DNA from: an uncultured Proteiniphilum sp. | Lineage (GTDB): Bacteria; Bacteroidota; Bacteroidia; Bacteroidales; Dysgonomonadaceae | Length of the DNA stretch: 46,022 nt | Assembly (NCBI GenBank): GCA_927407015.1 | Contig: CAKMJT010000040.1 | Location: forward strand, 1 to 46,022 | Direction of reading: 5' to 3' | Shown: piece by piece, positions 1 through 8,087 of the stretch | How the letters are laid out: each line of letters begins with the position of its first letter | Numbering within the stretch: the stretch's first letter is position 1 | Made by a program: the position numbers and the translations under genes | Notes under the pieces: model-generated | Told to the model about the DNA's origin: nothing | Database searches by the model: none | Seen by the model: only the letters and a program-made list of their open reading frames with translations

Positions 1-2
1 TC

Positions 3-428
3 CAGCTTAACATAGGACATTGCTACCTGGAGTTGAAACAATATGAGAAAGCGCTTAACTTTTATTTTAAGGTGGAGCTGCTGGACAGCAACAACACCCG
101 TGCCTGGCGTTCGGTGGCCTGGTGTGCCTTTCTCTCGCGCAAGTTCGATATAGCGCAGAAATATTACAGCCATATCCTGGATAAGAAACCCAATGCCCAC
201 GATTATCTCAATGCAGGGCATGTGGAACTTTGTCTCGAGAACAACAAGGAAGCCGTAGAACTGTATAAGCTGTCGCTGCACAAAACGGGCAGCATGGGTA
301 CGTTCCAGTCTATGCTTGCCGAAGATGAGGATGAGCTGCAGGAAGCGGGTGTGAACACGGCCATTCTGCCGGTTATGCTGGATAAAATAAGATATGATGA
401 GGAGGGAGAAAAAAACGATTCAGTTTGA
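3..428 (+). CDS. TPR-repeat protein, C-terminal part (5' end outside window)
   Basis: The frame is open from the left edge, so the true start lies upstream; about 141 residues are visible. They form degenerate tetratricopeptide helices: a YLELKQYEKALNFYFKVELLD unit is followed by FDIAQKYYSHIL and NNKEAVELYKLSL units with the Trp/Gly/Tyr/Ala/Pro spacing of TPRs. The tail is acidic and carries no recognisable enzyme domain. TPRs are protein-interaction scaffolds, so no specific role can be given from this fragment. It converges on nadD across an 83-base gap in which I see no clear terminator hairpin. Confidence 0.75.
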   Translation, partial: QLNIGHCYLELKQYEKALNFYFKVELLDSNNTRAWRSVAWCAFLSRKFDIAQKYYSHILDKKPNAHDYLNAGHVELCLENNKEAVELYKLSLHKTGSMGTFQSMLAEDEDELQEAGVNTAILPVMLDKIRYDEEGEKNDSV

Positions 429-511
429 CCGGAGTATACAATGAGCCGGCACATTGAAACGGTAAGATGTGCGCATGAAGACATGCGTTGACAGAGTAAA
501 AAGAGACCTTC

Positions 512-1096
512 TTAACGGTACAGACCGTTTTGTTCGATAAAATCATACACTTTTGCAGGCACAAAAGCACGCATATTCCTTTTTTCCCTGATGCTTCTAC
601 GGATGAAAGTGGATGAGACCTCCACGATGGGCGCATCGACCAGCTGAATGGTATCACGGTATTGTTCAGGAATGGTCACTGTTTCGCCCAAACGGGGATA
701 AATAAGGATTGGAACCGTATCTATCAGAAGCTGATACGCTTTCCACCGGTTAAAAAAGGTCCAGTTATCTTCCCCTATGATCAGTGTGAAGTTTTTATCG
801 GGATGAGCATGTCTTAATTTCGTCACGGTATCAATGGTATAGGATGGTCGCGGCAGGTGGAACTCCACATCAGAGACATATATCCGTTCGTAATCCTCCA
901 GCGCCAGACGCACCATCTGCAACCGCAGCTCATCGTCCAGCAACTCACCGGACTCCTTCAGCGGGTTGTGCGGTGTCACCACAAACCATACCTCTTCCAA
1001 CCGGGTGAATTCACATACATAGTTGGCCATCATCAGATGTCCGACATGGATCGGATTGAAGGAACCGGAGAAAAGACCTACCTCTTTTTTGTTCAT
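512..1096 (-). CDS. nadD: Nicotinate-nucleotide adenylyltransferase NadD
   Basis: The 194-residue product is the usual NadD length. It should transfer AMP from ATP to nicotinate mononucleotide, giving deamido-NAD in cytoplasmic NAD biosynthesis. Visible motifs are the nucleotidyltransferase signature GSFNPIHVGH near residues 11-20 (the HxGH pair is H17 and H20) and the C-terminal VSSTFIRRSI motif, which corresponds to the ISSTxIR signature. The start is ATG at 1096. There is no guanylate kinase gene beside it; the next minus-strand gene upstream is a small membrane protein. I am confident of the family and of the assignment. Confidence 0.95.
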   Translation of the reverse strand: MNKKEVGLFSGSFNPIHVGHLMMANYVCEFTRLEEVWFVVTPHNPLKESGELLDDELRLQMVRLALEDYERIYVSDVEFHLPRPSYTIDTVTKLRHAHPDKNFTLIIGEDNWTFFNRWKAYQLLIDTVPILIYPRLGETVTIPEQYRDTIQLVDAPIVEVSSTFIRRSIREKRNMRAFVPAKVYDFIEQNGLYR

Positions 1097-1223
1097 GTGA
1101 TTATTCTTTGCATTTCACCCAGATCATACCCTTATTGAATTCTTCCGGATGGACAAAAATAATAAAAAAAACCGATGGACCTTTTCAGGCACACCGATCT
1201 TTTATTCTTTTCCGGGATCATCT

Positions 1224-1472
1224 CTATCCCGTTTTCCTAAACAGAGAGATGATCCAGAGCAACAATACGGCTCCGACAAGTGCGGTGATAAGACTTCCGA
1301 AAATACCGCCGCCGGCACTGATGCCAAGCAGACCAAAGACCCATCCTCCAATGATACCGCCTGCGATACCGACAAGGATGTTGATGAGGAGTCCAAAACC
1401 TCCGCCTCTCATTAACTTACCAGCCAGCCATCCGGCAATTGCTCCGATAATAATCCACCATAAGAAACCCAT
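1224..1472 (-). CDS. GlsB/YeaQ/YmgE-family small membrane protein
   Basis: This 82-residue protein is almost entirely hydrophobic and glycine-rich. Its N-terminal MGFLWWIIIGAIAGWLAGKL matches the YeaQ/YmgE/GlsB (transglycosylase-associated) family, and GGIIGGWVFGLLG and the final LVGAVLLLWIISLF segment give about three membrane helices. Members are inner-membrane proteins linked to general or acid stress; their molecular function is poorly defined. It appears to be a single-gene unit between nadD and nspC. No clear TAnnTTTG promoter is visible in the ~118 bases upstream. Family assignment is firm; function is not. Confidence 0.88.
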   Translation of the reverse strand: MGFLWWIIIGAIAGWLAGKLMRGGGFGLLINILVGIAGGIIGGWVFGLLGISAGGGIFGSLITALVGAVLLLWIISLFRKTG

Positions 1473-1590
1473 AATTTCTAAATTTAATCGTTAATACTGT
1501 TGATTAATAGAAATGAAATCACTTTCCTATTCATATAAACGCTGACAAAGAGGAAATTGTTTAATATGAGTAAAAAAAACGTACAATTTG

Positions 1591-2733
1591 TCAACTCATC
1601 CGGTTTTTATAATCCTCATAAGTGAATTTCCGGTACAGTTCAAAGCGGCCTTCTTTGGTCCAAAGACCGATGGAAGGATGGGACACGCCATTGAACATGG
1701 TTGTCTTCACAATGGTATAATGGATCATATCTTCGAACACGACAGGGTCGCCCACCTGCAGGGGGGTGTCGAACGACCAGTCGCCCATAAAATCGCCACT
1801 CAGACAGCTGTTGCCTCCCATGCGGTAGGTAGGCTTACCTGGCACCGGCTCCTGGTACGCACCACGGATACGGGGTTTATAAGGCATCTCCAGACAATCG
1901 GGCATATGACAGGCGAAGGAGACATTCAGCATGGCTGTCTGCACGCCGTTGTTTTCAACGATATCAGCCACGGTGGCCAGCAATACACCTGTTTCCCAGG
2001 CGAAGGCGCTCCCCGGCTCCATGATGATCTCCAGATGTGGATAACGCTGTTTTAGTGCAGTGAGCACACCTATCAGGTGTTCAATGTCATAGTCACTGTG
2101 GGTCATCAGGTGACCGCCTCCCAGGTTGAGCCATTGAATCTGCCCGAAGAGATGCCCGAACTTCTGCTCCACCACCTCCAAGGTACGCTCCAGGTCGTAG
2201 GAGTTGTTCTCGCAGAGGTTATGCAAATGCAGCCCCGTGATTCCGTGAGGCAGCGTCTCCCCTATCCTGTCGGCGGTGATGCCCAGTCGTGATCCCGGTA
2301 CACTGGGATTGTAGAGATCGGTATCGACCACCGAGAATTCGGGGTTGATCCTCAACCCGCACGCTATTTCTTTTCCCGAAGCTTTTACCATGGGATAAAA
2401 TCGTTCGAACTGCGATAGGGAGTTGAAGGTGATGTGGCTGCTGTACTGCAGGAAGAGTGGGAACTCCTGATCGGTATAGGAGGGCGCGTAAGTGTGCGCC
2501 CTATTGCCCATCTCCTCAAAGGCGAGCTGTGCCTCGGCTACGGAACTGGCCGTGGAGTGCTGTATGTACTCTCTGACGATGGGGAAAGAGCGCCACAGTG
2601 CGAAAGCTTTGAATGCAAGGATGATATCCACACCTGCTCGTTCCTTCACCGACCTGATGCGTTGCAGGTTTCTGCGCAGCAACTCCTCTTCCATCACAAA
2701 ACAGGGGGATGGGACCTTTGTATAATCAATCAT
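1591..2733 (-). CDS. nspC: Carboxynorspermidine decarboxylase NspC
   Basis: The 380-residue protein is a fold type III PLP decarboxylase of the alanine racemase/ornithine decarboxylase superfamily. It should remove CO2 from carboxyspermidine or carboxynorspermidine in the alternative spermidine pathway. The PLP lysine is K42 in ILAFKAFALW, and HLHNLCE, NLGGGHLMTHSDYD and EPGSAFAW match NspC-type motifs. A decarboxylase of DAP would be expected to be longer (about 415-420 residues). The pathway partner, carboxynorspermidine dehydrogenase, is not in this window. Its leader is a degenerate repeat tract (2734-2849) ending in an A-rich run before the ATG. Confidence 0.93.
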   Translation of the reverse strand: MIDYTKVPSPCFVMEEELLRRNLQRIRSVKERAGVDIILAFKAFALWRSFPIVREYIQHSTASSVAEAQLAFEEMGNRAHTYAPSYTDQEFPLFLQYSSHITFNSLSQFERFYPMVKASGKEIACGLRINPEFSVVDTDLYNPSVPGSRLGITADRIGETLPHGITGLHLHNLCENNSYDLERTLEVVEQKFGHLFGQIQWLNLGGGHLMTHSDYDIEHLIGVLTALKQRYPHLEIIMEPGSAFAWETGVLLATVADIVENNGVQTAMLNVSFACHMPDCLEMPYKPRIRGAYQEPVPGKPTYRMGGNSCLSGDFMGDWSFDTPLQVGDPVVFEDMIHYTIVKTTMFNGVSHPSIGLWTKEGRFELYRKFTYEDYKNRMS

Positions 2734-2849
2734 TTTTTTTCTGTTGTAACTGGTCAGCTTTCTGCTTTTTTGCCGGGGTTGATTTTGCTTTCAGCGGTTC
2801 GGGTTTAAGCTTTCAGCTTTAAGCTGACAGTGGTCAGCTTTCAGCGAAC
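2734..2849. repeat. Degenerate TCAGCTTTCAGC-type tract, copy 1, with shared core
   Basis: The 116-base spacer between the nitroreductase stop and the nspC start is built of imperfect units such as GGTCAGCTTTC and AAGCTTTCAGC. A core of about 39 bases at 2770-2808 starts TTGCCGGGGTT and contains GCTTTCAGCGGTTCGGGTTT. It recurs with a few differences at 26592-26630 upstream of pyrH. On the coding strand the tract ends in an A-run directly before the nspC ATG. No gene or hairpin terminator is visible in it. Confidence 0.75.
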
Positions 2850-3404
2850 TCATGATTCCGTTTCGGGGTTGTTAAAAACGAATTTTTCAATATGTACCTT
2901 CTCCCAATGCAGGTTCTCCAGATCGGCAGGTGTCCTCTCCTTCTCCTTCCGGCCGAAGGTGATCACACACAATACCTCCAGCGGCATGGGGATGCCGAGC
3001 AGTTCGTTGATGTAGTCACCCGACGACACATTATCGGTATAAAAGCGGTTGCGTACCTGTACCCAGCAGCTGCCTATGCCCATCTCCTCGGCCTGAAGCT
3101 GCATATTGACAGCTGCGATGGAGGCATCCTCCACCCAGGCATCGCTATCCAGGGGGTTTCCCACCACCACGACAGCCAGCGCCGCACCGGCGATGAAGGC
3201 ACCGCTCTGCGGCTTGCACAGCGACAGTTTCCTGAGCATCTCCTTCTCCTCCACCGCGATGAACTCCCAGGAGTGCCTGTTCTTGGAGGTGGGGGAAAGC
3301 AGTGCTGCTTCGATAATCTTCCGTGTTTCGTCGGGTGTCAGCAGCTCCTCCCTGTATTTTCTGATGCTGCGACGCTTTGTCAGTAAACGTTGAAAATGGT
3401 CCAT
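2850..3404 (-). CDS. Nitroreductase-family FMN oxidoreductase
   Basis: I start this at ATG 3404, giving 184 residues beginning MDHFQRLL. An in-frame ATG at 3476 would add 24 residues with no family resemblance. The N-terminal RRSIRKYREELL is the FMN-binding signature of nitroreductases, and SPTSKNRHSWEF and a MGIGSCWVQVRNR segment follow the family pattern. These enzymes use NAD(P)H and bound FMN to reduce nitro compounds, quinones or flavins; the natural substrate cannot be predicted. The gene ends just before the repeat tract upstream of nspC and may be co-transcribed with nspC. It diverges from the hemerythrin-like gene. Confidence 0.87.
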   Translation of the reverse strand: MDHFQRLLTKRRSIRKYREELLTPDETRKIIEAALLSPTSKNRHSWEFIAVEEKEMLRKLSLCKPQSGAFIAGAALAVVVVGNPLDSDAWVEDASIAAVNMQLQAEEMGIGSCWVQVRNRFYTDNVSSGDYINELLGIPMPLEVLCVITFGRKEKERTPADLENLHWEKVHIEKFVFNNPETES

Positions 3405-3683
3405 TGTTTTATTTGCATATTTTATTGATCTGTGAGAAAAATTACCTTTGGGTAGCGCATGCTGTGCTGTCATCATTATTCACCTACAGGCAAAATTAAT
3501 ATGAACACGGCCACCTGGCCCTACCCGCTACAGACTTGAATATTGAAGGTTTTTGTACTTCGTTTTCTATCCGGGTAAAAGTCCTTTCCGCTATTTTTTG
3601 AAATTGGAGCACAATAATACGAAAAAAAACAGTGAATAACCATCTTCAGCGTTGGAAATAGCAGCTTAAAATCAATATATTAC

Positions 3684-3698
3684 TTAGAACAGTTCTAA
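3684..3698. promoter_or_regulatory. Perfect 7+1+7 palindrome TTAGAACAGTTCTAA, putative operator
   Basis: The two 7-base arms TTAGAAC and GTTCTAA are perfect inverted copies around one central A. The site ends 17 bases before the TATTTTTG -7 box at 3716-3723, so it overlaps where the -33 element would be. That is a typical place for a repressor or activator dimer. Which protein binds is unknown; the LuxR-type regulator encoded in the same operon is one candidate. Confidence 0.5.
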
Positions 3699-3715
3699 AT
3701 TACAGGGATTTTGCC

Positions 3716-3723
3716 TATTTTTG
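3716..3723 (+). promoter_or_regulatory. Bacteroidota -7 box TATTTTTG for the hemerythrin-like/LuxR operon
   Basis: TATTTTTG fits the TAnnTTTG consensus exactly and lies 21 bases before the chosen ATG at 3745, so the transcript would have a short leader. A clear TTTG -33 box is not seen at the right distance, which suggests activator dependence. Confidence 0.55.
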
Positions 3724-3744
3724 CAACAAAAAAGGGGTGCACCA

Positions 3745-4458
3745 ATGTATCATACATCGAAGATAAAAGTAAAACCATTCATGAAGATGGCCGACCTGAT
3801 CGATGCCAATCCGAACCTGCTGCTGATGTTGCAGCATTTCAACATTGATTTCCGGGTAAGTGATCAGACCGTGGCGCAGCTCTGTACCGGTCATGGCATC
3901 AGTGAAAATCTGTTCATCAACATTGCCAATCTCTACAACGGTTTAGGCACGAGAGCACATCAACCGTACACACGTGACGATCTGGTTCAGGTAATCGATT
4001 TTCTGAAGCAGAGTCATCATTATTACCGCTCCGACAAATATCCCCAGATCAGTTCTTACATTCGTCAACTGCAGGAAAATCATGCTGCGAAAGAACTGAA
4101 GCTGCTCGAAAAGTTTTTCAATGAATACTTCACCGAGGTGATCGATCATCTCGATTATGAAGACAACATTGCTTTTCCCTATTTCATCACCTTATTGAAA
4201 AAAGCAGATGAACCGGGTAAACGTGAACTTTACTCTTCCATTGAGTATGGCGAGCATCATACCGATATTGAGTTGAAATTAAAAGATCTGAAGCAGCTGC
4301 TTCTGAAGTATGTAAATATTGAGAACGATCTGGATCTGCGGCGCAAGTTGTTTTTCGCGCTCTATGAGCTTGAATTTGATTTGTACATCCACTCCCTGAT
4401 TGAAGAAACCATTCTGATTCCGGCGGGTGTGGACATTGAAAAAGAGCAAAATGCGTAA
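3745..4458 (+). CDS. Hemerythrin-type diiron protein, Ric/ScdA-like without the cysteine pair
   Basis: The start is ATG 3745 (237 residues); an upstream in-frame TTG falls inside the -7 box. Residues ~11-66 resemble the ScdA_N (DUF542) domain of Ric/YtfE/ScdA iron-sulfur repair proteins. However, the usual DFCCGG is replaced by DFRVSD at residues 35-40, so the cysteines are absent. The C-terminal hemerythrin domain keeps the Ric-type diiron ligand pattern: H91 or H92, H135xxxE139, H171 or H172, and H216xxxE220. It should therefore bind a non-haem diiron centre. Its stop overlaps the start of the following LuxR-type regulator by 8 bases, implying translational coupling. A sensor of O2, NO or peroxide is my inference; a repair protein is the alternative. 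Confidence 0.82.
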   Translation: MYHTSKIKVKPFMKMADLIDANPNLLLMLQHFNIDFRVSDQTVAQLCTGHGISENLFINIANLYNGLGTRAHQPYTRDDLVQVIDFLKQSHHYYRSDKYPQISSYIRQLQENHAAKELKLLEKFFNEYFTEVIDHLDYEDNIAFPYFITLLKKADEPGKRELYSSIEYGEHHTDIELKLKDLKQLLLKYVNIENDLDLRRKLFFALYELEFDLYIHSLIEETILIPAGVDIEKEQNA

Positions 4459-5053
4459 TCCGCTGCTTCATATTGCCATTCTGGAGTCCTCACGGATCAT
4501 CTGCGAGGGGCTGCAGACCATCCTCTACCAGTCTGATCTTGACTGCCGGGTTCACCGGTCAGAGACGTTGGAAGAGCTTTCCGAACTTCTTGAAACCACG
4601 TCCGTGGATATCCTCATTGCCAACCCCCTGCAGTTTATGAACCGGGAAAAGGAAATCCGCAAAATCCGCAAATTGCATCCATCGATGTCTATTGCGGGCA
4701 TCGATTACGGCGTCATTCAAAAACAGTCGATGGTTACCGACATTTCTTTCACGCTCTATGATTCTGTGGAGCATATCATTCATGCTCTCTCAAAACTCGG
4801 TAAAAAAAACCAGTCGGCTGCACTGCAGAAAAATGAGGACGACAATCTCACCAAAAGGGAGATTGAGGTCCTCACGGGACTCGTAAACGGATTGATGAAC
4901 AAGGAGATTGCCGACTCGCTCAACATCAGTATCCATACTGTGGTGCGGCACCGGAAGAACATCACCATGAAAACCGGCATCCGAAGCCAGTCGGGTCTCA
5001 CCATCTATGCCATCTCCAAAAAAATTGTGTCGATAGAGGATATCGAAATTTAA
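4451..5053 (+). CDS. LuxR-type DNA-binding regulator with degenerate receiver domain
   Basis: This 200-residue protein starts at ATG 4451, inside the end of the diiron-protein gene. An alternative GTG start at 4427 would add 8 residues. Residues ~5-115 look like a receiver fold, but the phosphorylation segment reads VDILIANPLQF, with no Asp at the usual beta-3 position, so phosphorylation is unlikely. Residues ~132-190 form a LuxR/GerE helix-turn-helix: LTKREIEVL, then NKEIADSLNISIHTVVRHRKN. The coupling suggests the diiron protein replaces the histidine kinase as the signal input. The gene's stop overlaps the stop of the convergent TonB receptor gene by 3 bases within a 4-base overlap. Confidence 0.85.
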   Translation: MRNPLLHIAILESSRIICEGLQTILYQSDLDCRVHRSETLEELSELLETTSVDILIANPLQFMNREKEIRKIRKLHPSMSIAGIDYGVIQKQSMVTDISFTLYDSVEHIIHALSKLGKKNQSAALQKNEDDNLTKREIEVLTGLVNGLMNKEIADSLNISIHTVVRHRKNITMKTGIRSQSGLTIYAISKKIVSIEDIEI

Positions 5054-7452
5054 CATTGCCAGGTCATTGCCACCGCCACGTTTCGCGGATCGGTGGGATT
5101 GAGGTACCCACCTCTGTAGTAGGCGGTATATCCCACAGAATCAAAGATATTATTCAGGAACAGGCGCAGCTGGCAACGGTTGATCCTGTAGCCGGCCTGC
5201 AGATTCACGGTGGTGTAGGCATCGGCCATAAACGGTTTTGTATTGGGTTGCACATGATGTCCCGGCAGCACCTGGTAGGTATATTCGGCAAAAGGCCTTT
5301 CTCCCGTGTAATAGATTCCTGCTCCCAGCGACAGGTTTCTGAAGAAGCCGTCGAAAACAGTGTAGTTGAGCCATCCGTTGGCGGTATGACCGGCAGCATT
5401 CATGGGAGCCGATCCTTCGTGGTAGTAGGGGCTGTCGTGATAACCCGCATCGAGGTAAGCGTATCCCACAACGGCATCCAGATTTTTCAGCACTTTCCCG
5501 GTCAGCTCCAGCTCCACCCCCTGTCGTTTCAGGTTACCTGCCTTGATGTAATATCCGGTGTTGTTACCGGCATCGTTGAGCGCAGCATAGGTGAGGTTGT
5601 TATTCAGTATATGAAACCAGGTGGCATTGAACCGCAGCCTGTTGTTGAACCACTCTGTCTTGATCCCGGCTTCGACCTGTTTTTCCCGCGATGAACCCAC
5701 CGGGGTGATCCGGTCTTCGAGCAGGTTGGCAGCCCCGCGCAGAGAGGTGGTTGTGGTGTACGATGCAAAAAGGTTGATATTTTCGAGAGGGGTGATGATC
5801 ACGCCAAACAGCGGATCCCACACGTTCCCCCCGCTGGTGGAGACGCTGCTGTTGCTCATTCCGCTCATCTGGCTGTAGCGCAGCCCCAGAGAGAGTTTCA
5901 GATATTGGTTGAATGTCATCACTTCCTGCAGCAGCATACCATAGGCATATTCGCGCGAATGAACAGGGTCACCGTTGCTGAGACTCACATTGGGAGCAGT
6001 GTTGTTGATGGGTTGCAGCACATCTACGGTATCTACTGTCACCGTGTTGGTGTTGACAGTAGTGAGATCAGTCCACCGGTAATCGAGCCCAAGGTTGAAC
6101 GTATGCTTCACCATGCCGGTATACAGATCTTTCCCGATCAGGTCGATCTGAAACACGCCGTTTTTATCATCTCTCTCGCTGCCACTGTAGGTACGTGACC
6201 GTAAATTGTAATGCCCTGTTTGTGTCGCATTTCTGAGGGGTGAAGCAAGCGATCCGACCTTTGTCTGATTCATACCGGAAGCGGCATAAGCGACGCGCAG
6301 GCTGAGGGATTCATTGATTGTACGATATATTTGGGCCTGGTACGTGAGCGTGTTGGTCACCTGACGATCGGTAGAGAAACCCAGGAAGCGGTCGTGGGGC
6401 ATCGCGAACACGTTAAACACACTGTCGGCACTCAGGTTTACCGTACCCTGATCAGGGGTGCGGGAATCGTGTAAATAATCCATCTCCAGTGTGAGGTTGG
6501 TTTTGTCGTCGGGGCGCCAGGCGAAAGACGGATTCAGGTACAGGCGGTCTTTGGATACATGTACCCGGTAGTTATCGCCCCGTTCCCAGGCGCCGTTCAA
6601 ACGAAAAGCAGTCCGCTGCAGTTTATCGGACACAAACTGCACATCGAAGGTGGGACGCACCTGCCCCAAGCTGCCTGTGCGGAGCCCCACGTTGCCGGCG
6701 TTGATGAACCGGGGGGTTTTGGTGGCGATGTTGACTACGCCGCCCGCCGACCCCAGATCGTTGCCCAGTCCCTGAGCAATGGCGGCTGATCCGCGGAGGA
6801 TCTGGATGGTTTCCACCCCCTGCATGTCGGTCAGAAAACCTGTCCCCCTGAAATCGGAATGTACCCTCACCCCGTTTTTTACGACGGGTATGCCTCTGTA
6901 TCCTCGGGAAGTCAAACTTTCCGTGGTGTTGCCAAAGGTAGCGAAGGTACCCACGCCCGGTGCATTTCGTACGGCATCATTTAACGTAAGCGCGCCCTGG
7001 TCGGTCAGCATCTTCTGCGAGATCACCGAGATGCTCTGCACCTGTTCATCGAGGCGAAGTGGGATCCGCGTGAGAGCATCCATCTTCTCCGGCCGCTCCC
7101 TGCGTCTGCCAAACACCTCTACCTCAAGCAATACCCGTTCGTTACGTTCCAGCCGGAATGTATCTTCCTGTATCACACCTGGCTGAAAGTCGATCTCTTT
7201 TGTCACGAGTTTATAGCCTACGTAGCTTACCAGCACGGCATATGTTCCGCCCGGTATGTTGCCGATGTGGAATGTGCCGGTAACATCGGTATCATCACCG
7301 ATTCCCAATCCTTCCAGGTAGACTGTGGCGCCGATCAGCTCCTGATTCTCTTCGCCCACGACCGCTCCCGTAAATAAGTTGTTATGTTGTGAAAACGCTT
7401 CACCAAAGCCCGTGATCAGGCCCATCATTAAGATAATCAATTTTTTATTCAT
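5050..7452 (-). CDS. TonB-dependent siderophore-type outer-membrane receptor
   Basis: Starting at ATG 7452 gives 800 residues with a signal peptide (MNKKLIILMMGLITGFGEAFSQ, about residues 1-22). Residues ~25-105 are a carboxypeptidase-like regulatory domain (ELIGATVYLEG, GTFHIGNIPGGTYAVLVSYVGY). The plug domain (about 120-260) has LRLDEQVQSISVISQ, DAVRNAPGV and ETIQILRG, and the rest is a beta-barrel ending in a typical aromatic strand (VAVAMTWQC). The plug resembles siderophore receptors (ferrichrome or catecholate type) rather than SusC, and there is no SusD gene beside it. Substrate is unknown. It converges tail-to-tail with the LuxR-type gene, so the two are transcribed towards each other. 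Confidence 0.9.
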   Translation of the reverse strand: MNKKLIILMMGLITGFGEAFSQHNNLFTGAVVGEENQELIGATVYLEGLGIGDDTDVTGTFHIGNIPGGTYAVLVSYVGYKLVTKEIDFQPGVIQEDTFRLERNERVLLEVEVFGRRRERPEKMDALTRIPLRLDEQVQSISVISQKMLTDQGALTLNDAVRNAPGVGTFATFGNTTESLTSRGYRGIPVVKNGVRVHSDFRGTGFLTDMQGVETIQILRGSAAIAQGLGNDLGSAGGVVNIATKTPRFINAGNVGLRTGSLGQVRPTFDVQFVSDKLQRTAFRLNGAWERGDNYRVHVSKDRLYLNPSFAWRPDDKTNLTLEMDYLHDSRTPDQGTVNLSADSVFNVFAMPHDRFLGFSTDRQVTNTLTYQAQIYRTINESLSLRVAYAASGMNQTKVGSLASPLRNATQTGHYNLRSRTYSGSERDDKNGVFQIDLIGKDLYTGMVKHTFNLGLDYRWTDLTTVNTNTVTVDTVDVLQPINNTAPNVSLSNGDPVHSREYAYGMLLQEVMTFNQYLKLSLGLRYSQMSGMSNSSVSTSGGNVWDPLFGVIITPLENINLFASYTTTTSLRGAANLLEDRITPVGSSREKQVEAGIKTEWFNNRLRFNATWFHILNNNLTYAALNDAGNNTGYYIKAGNLKRQGVELELTGKVLKNLDAVVGYAYLDAGYHDSPYYHEGSAPMNAAGHTANGWLNYTVFDGFFRNLSLGAGIYYTGERPFAEYTYQVLPGHHVQPNTKPFMADAYTTVNLQAGYRINRCQLRLFLNNIFDSVGYTAYYRGGYLNPTDPRNVAVAMTWQC

Positions 7453-8087
7453 CTGTTGCGATTTATTTTGAGGCAGCACCGAACAATCTCAGGGCTGCAC
7501 TTCTGATTAATTTGGGTTGATAATTACAGATGACAAAGAAAGGTCAAAAGATGACGGACCGCAATCCCATGAAATCACCATTTACACCGCAATAACTACT
7601 CACAATATGCAATTGCAACGCCCCTAAATGGTGTAAATTTTGATTGGCAGAATCATTTAAAATTTCAGACCAACAATGAAACAAAGGACACTATGGCTTT
7701 TTGCTATCCTCTTTGCGATAAATGCAAACGGTCAGACAGACAAAACCGATGCCGAAAGTGAAACCTGCTGCGTAGTTCTCATGCAGCGGTTTTTCGTATT
7801 TCAGCTGTTTTGTTAAACAATCTGACATGTTTATACGTTTTACCGCTTTCATTAGGATATGCAGTTACCAAAAGGAATTTTTTCCATATCAACTGCAATT
7901 TTTTTTTATTCTCGAAAAAAAATCATAGTTTTACATATTCTTTTATTTCCATCTATTATTGGAAAAGGCCCATGAAACGAGCAGGGGAATCAATCACACA
8001 CAAGAACATGAATTACGAAGTAATCGACGTAGTCAATAATGCGAGTTTCATACACCTTATACACCTTAATGTAAAAGAATAAAATAT
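7453..8087. other. Long weakly coding spacer upstream of the TonB receptor gene
   Basis: About 635 bases with no well-supported gene. It contains an inverted pair of 9-base elements (ATTTACACC at 7580-7588, GGTGTAAAT at 7630-7638), a possible 46-codon secreted peptide (7676-7816), and a duplicated 12-base word ATGAAACGAGCA (7972-7983 and 8094-8105). AT content is high from 7840 to 7950. A longer frame at 7810-8082 starts at TTG and has no family features, so I do not call it. Confidence 0.5.
7676..7816 (+). CDS. Possible 46-residue secreted peptide or decayed gene start
   Basis: An ATG at 7676 opens a 46-codon frame. Its first 19 residues look like a signal peptide (MKQRTLWLFAILFAINANG), followed by QTDKTDAESETCCVV and a stop at 7814. 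It could be a genuine small exported peptide or the remnant of a TonB-receptor-type gene, whose N-termini often look like this. I do not recognise a family. No exact TAnnTTTG box precedes it; TAAATTTTG at 7634-7642 is one base too long. Confidence 0.3.
   Translation: MKQRTLWLFAILFAINANGQTDKTDAESETCCVVLMQRFFVFQLFC

Larger units (their letters stand above)
3405..3744. other. Divergent control region between nitroreductase and hemerythrin-like gene
   Basis: These 340 bases contain no gene I can support. The right half holds the promoter and operator-like palindrome of the hemerythrin-like gene, given separately. The left half is AT-rich and presumably carries the nitroreductase promoter, but I find no convincing TAnnTTTG on the minus strand. 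Confidence 0.5.

Noticed and set aside
7810..8082. 90-codon open frame in the long spacer before sucC
   Set aside because: It starts at TTG, has no recognisable motif, is dominated by AT-rich codons and ends next to the non-coding repeat; probably chance.
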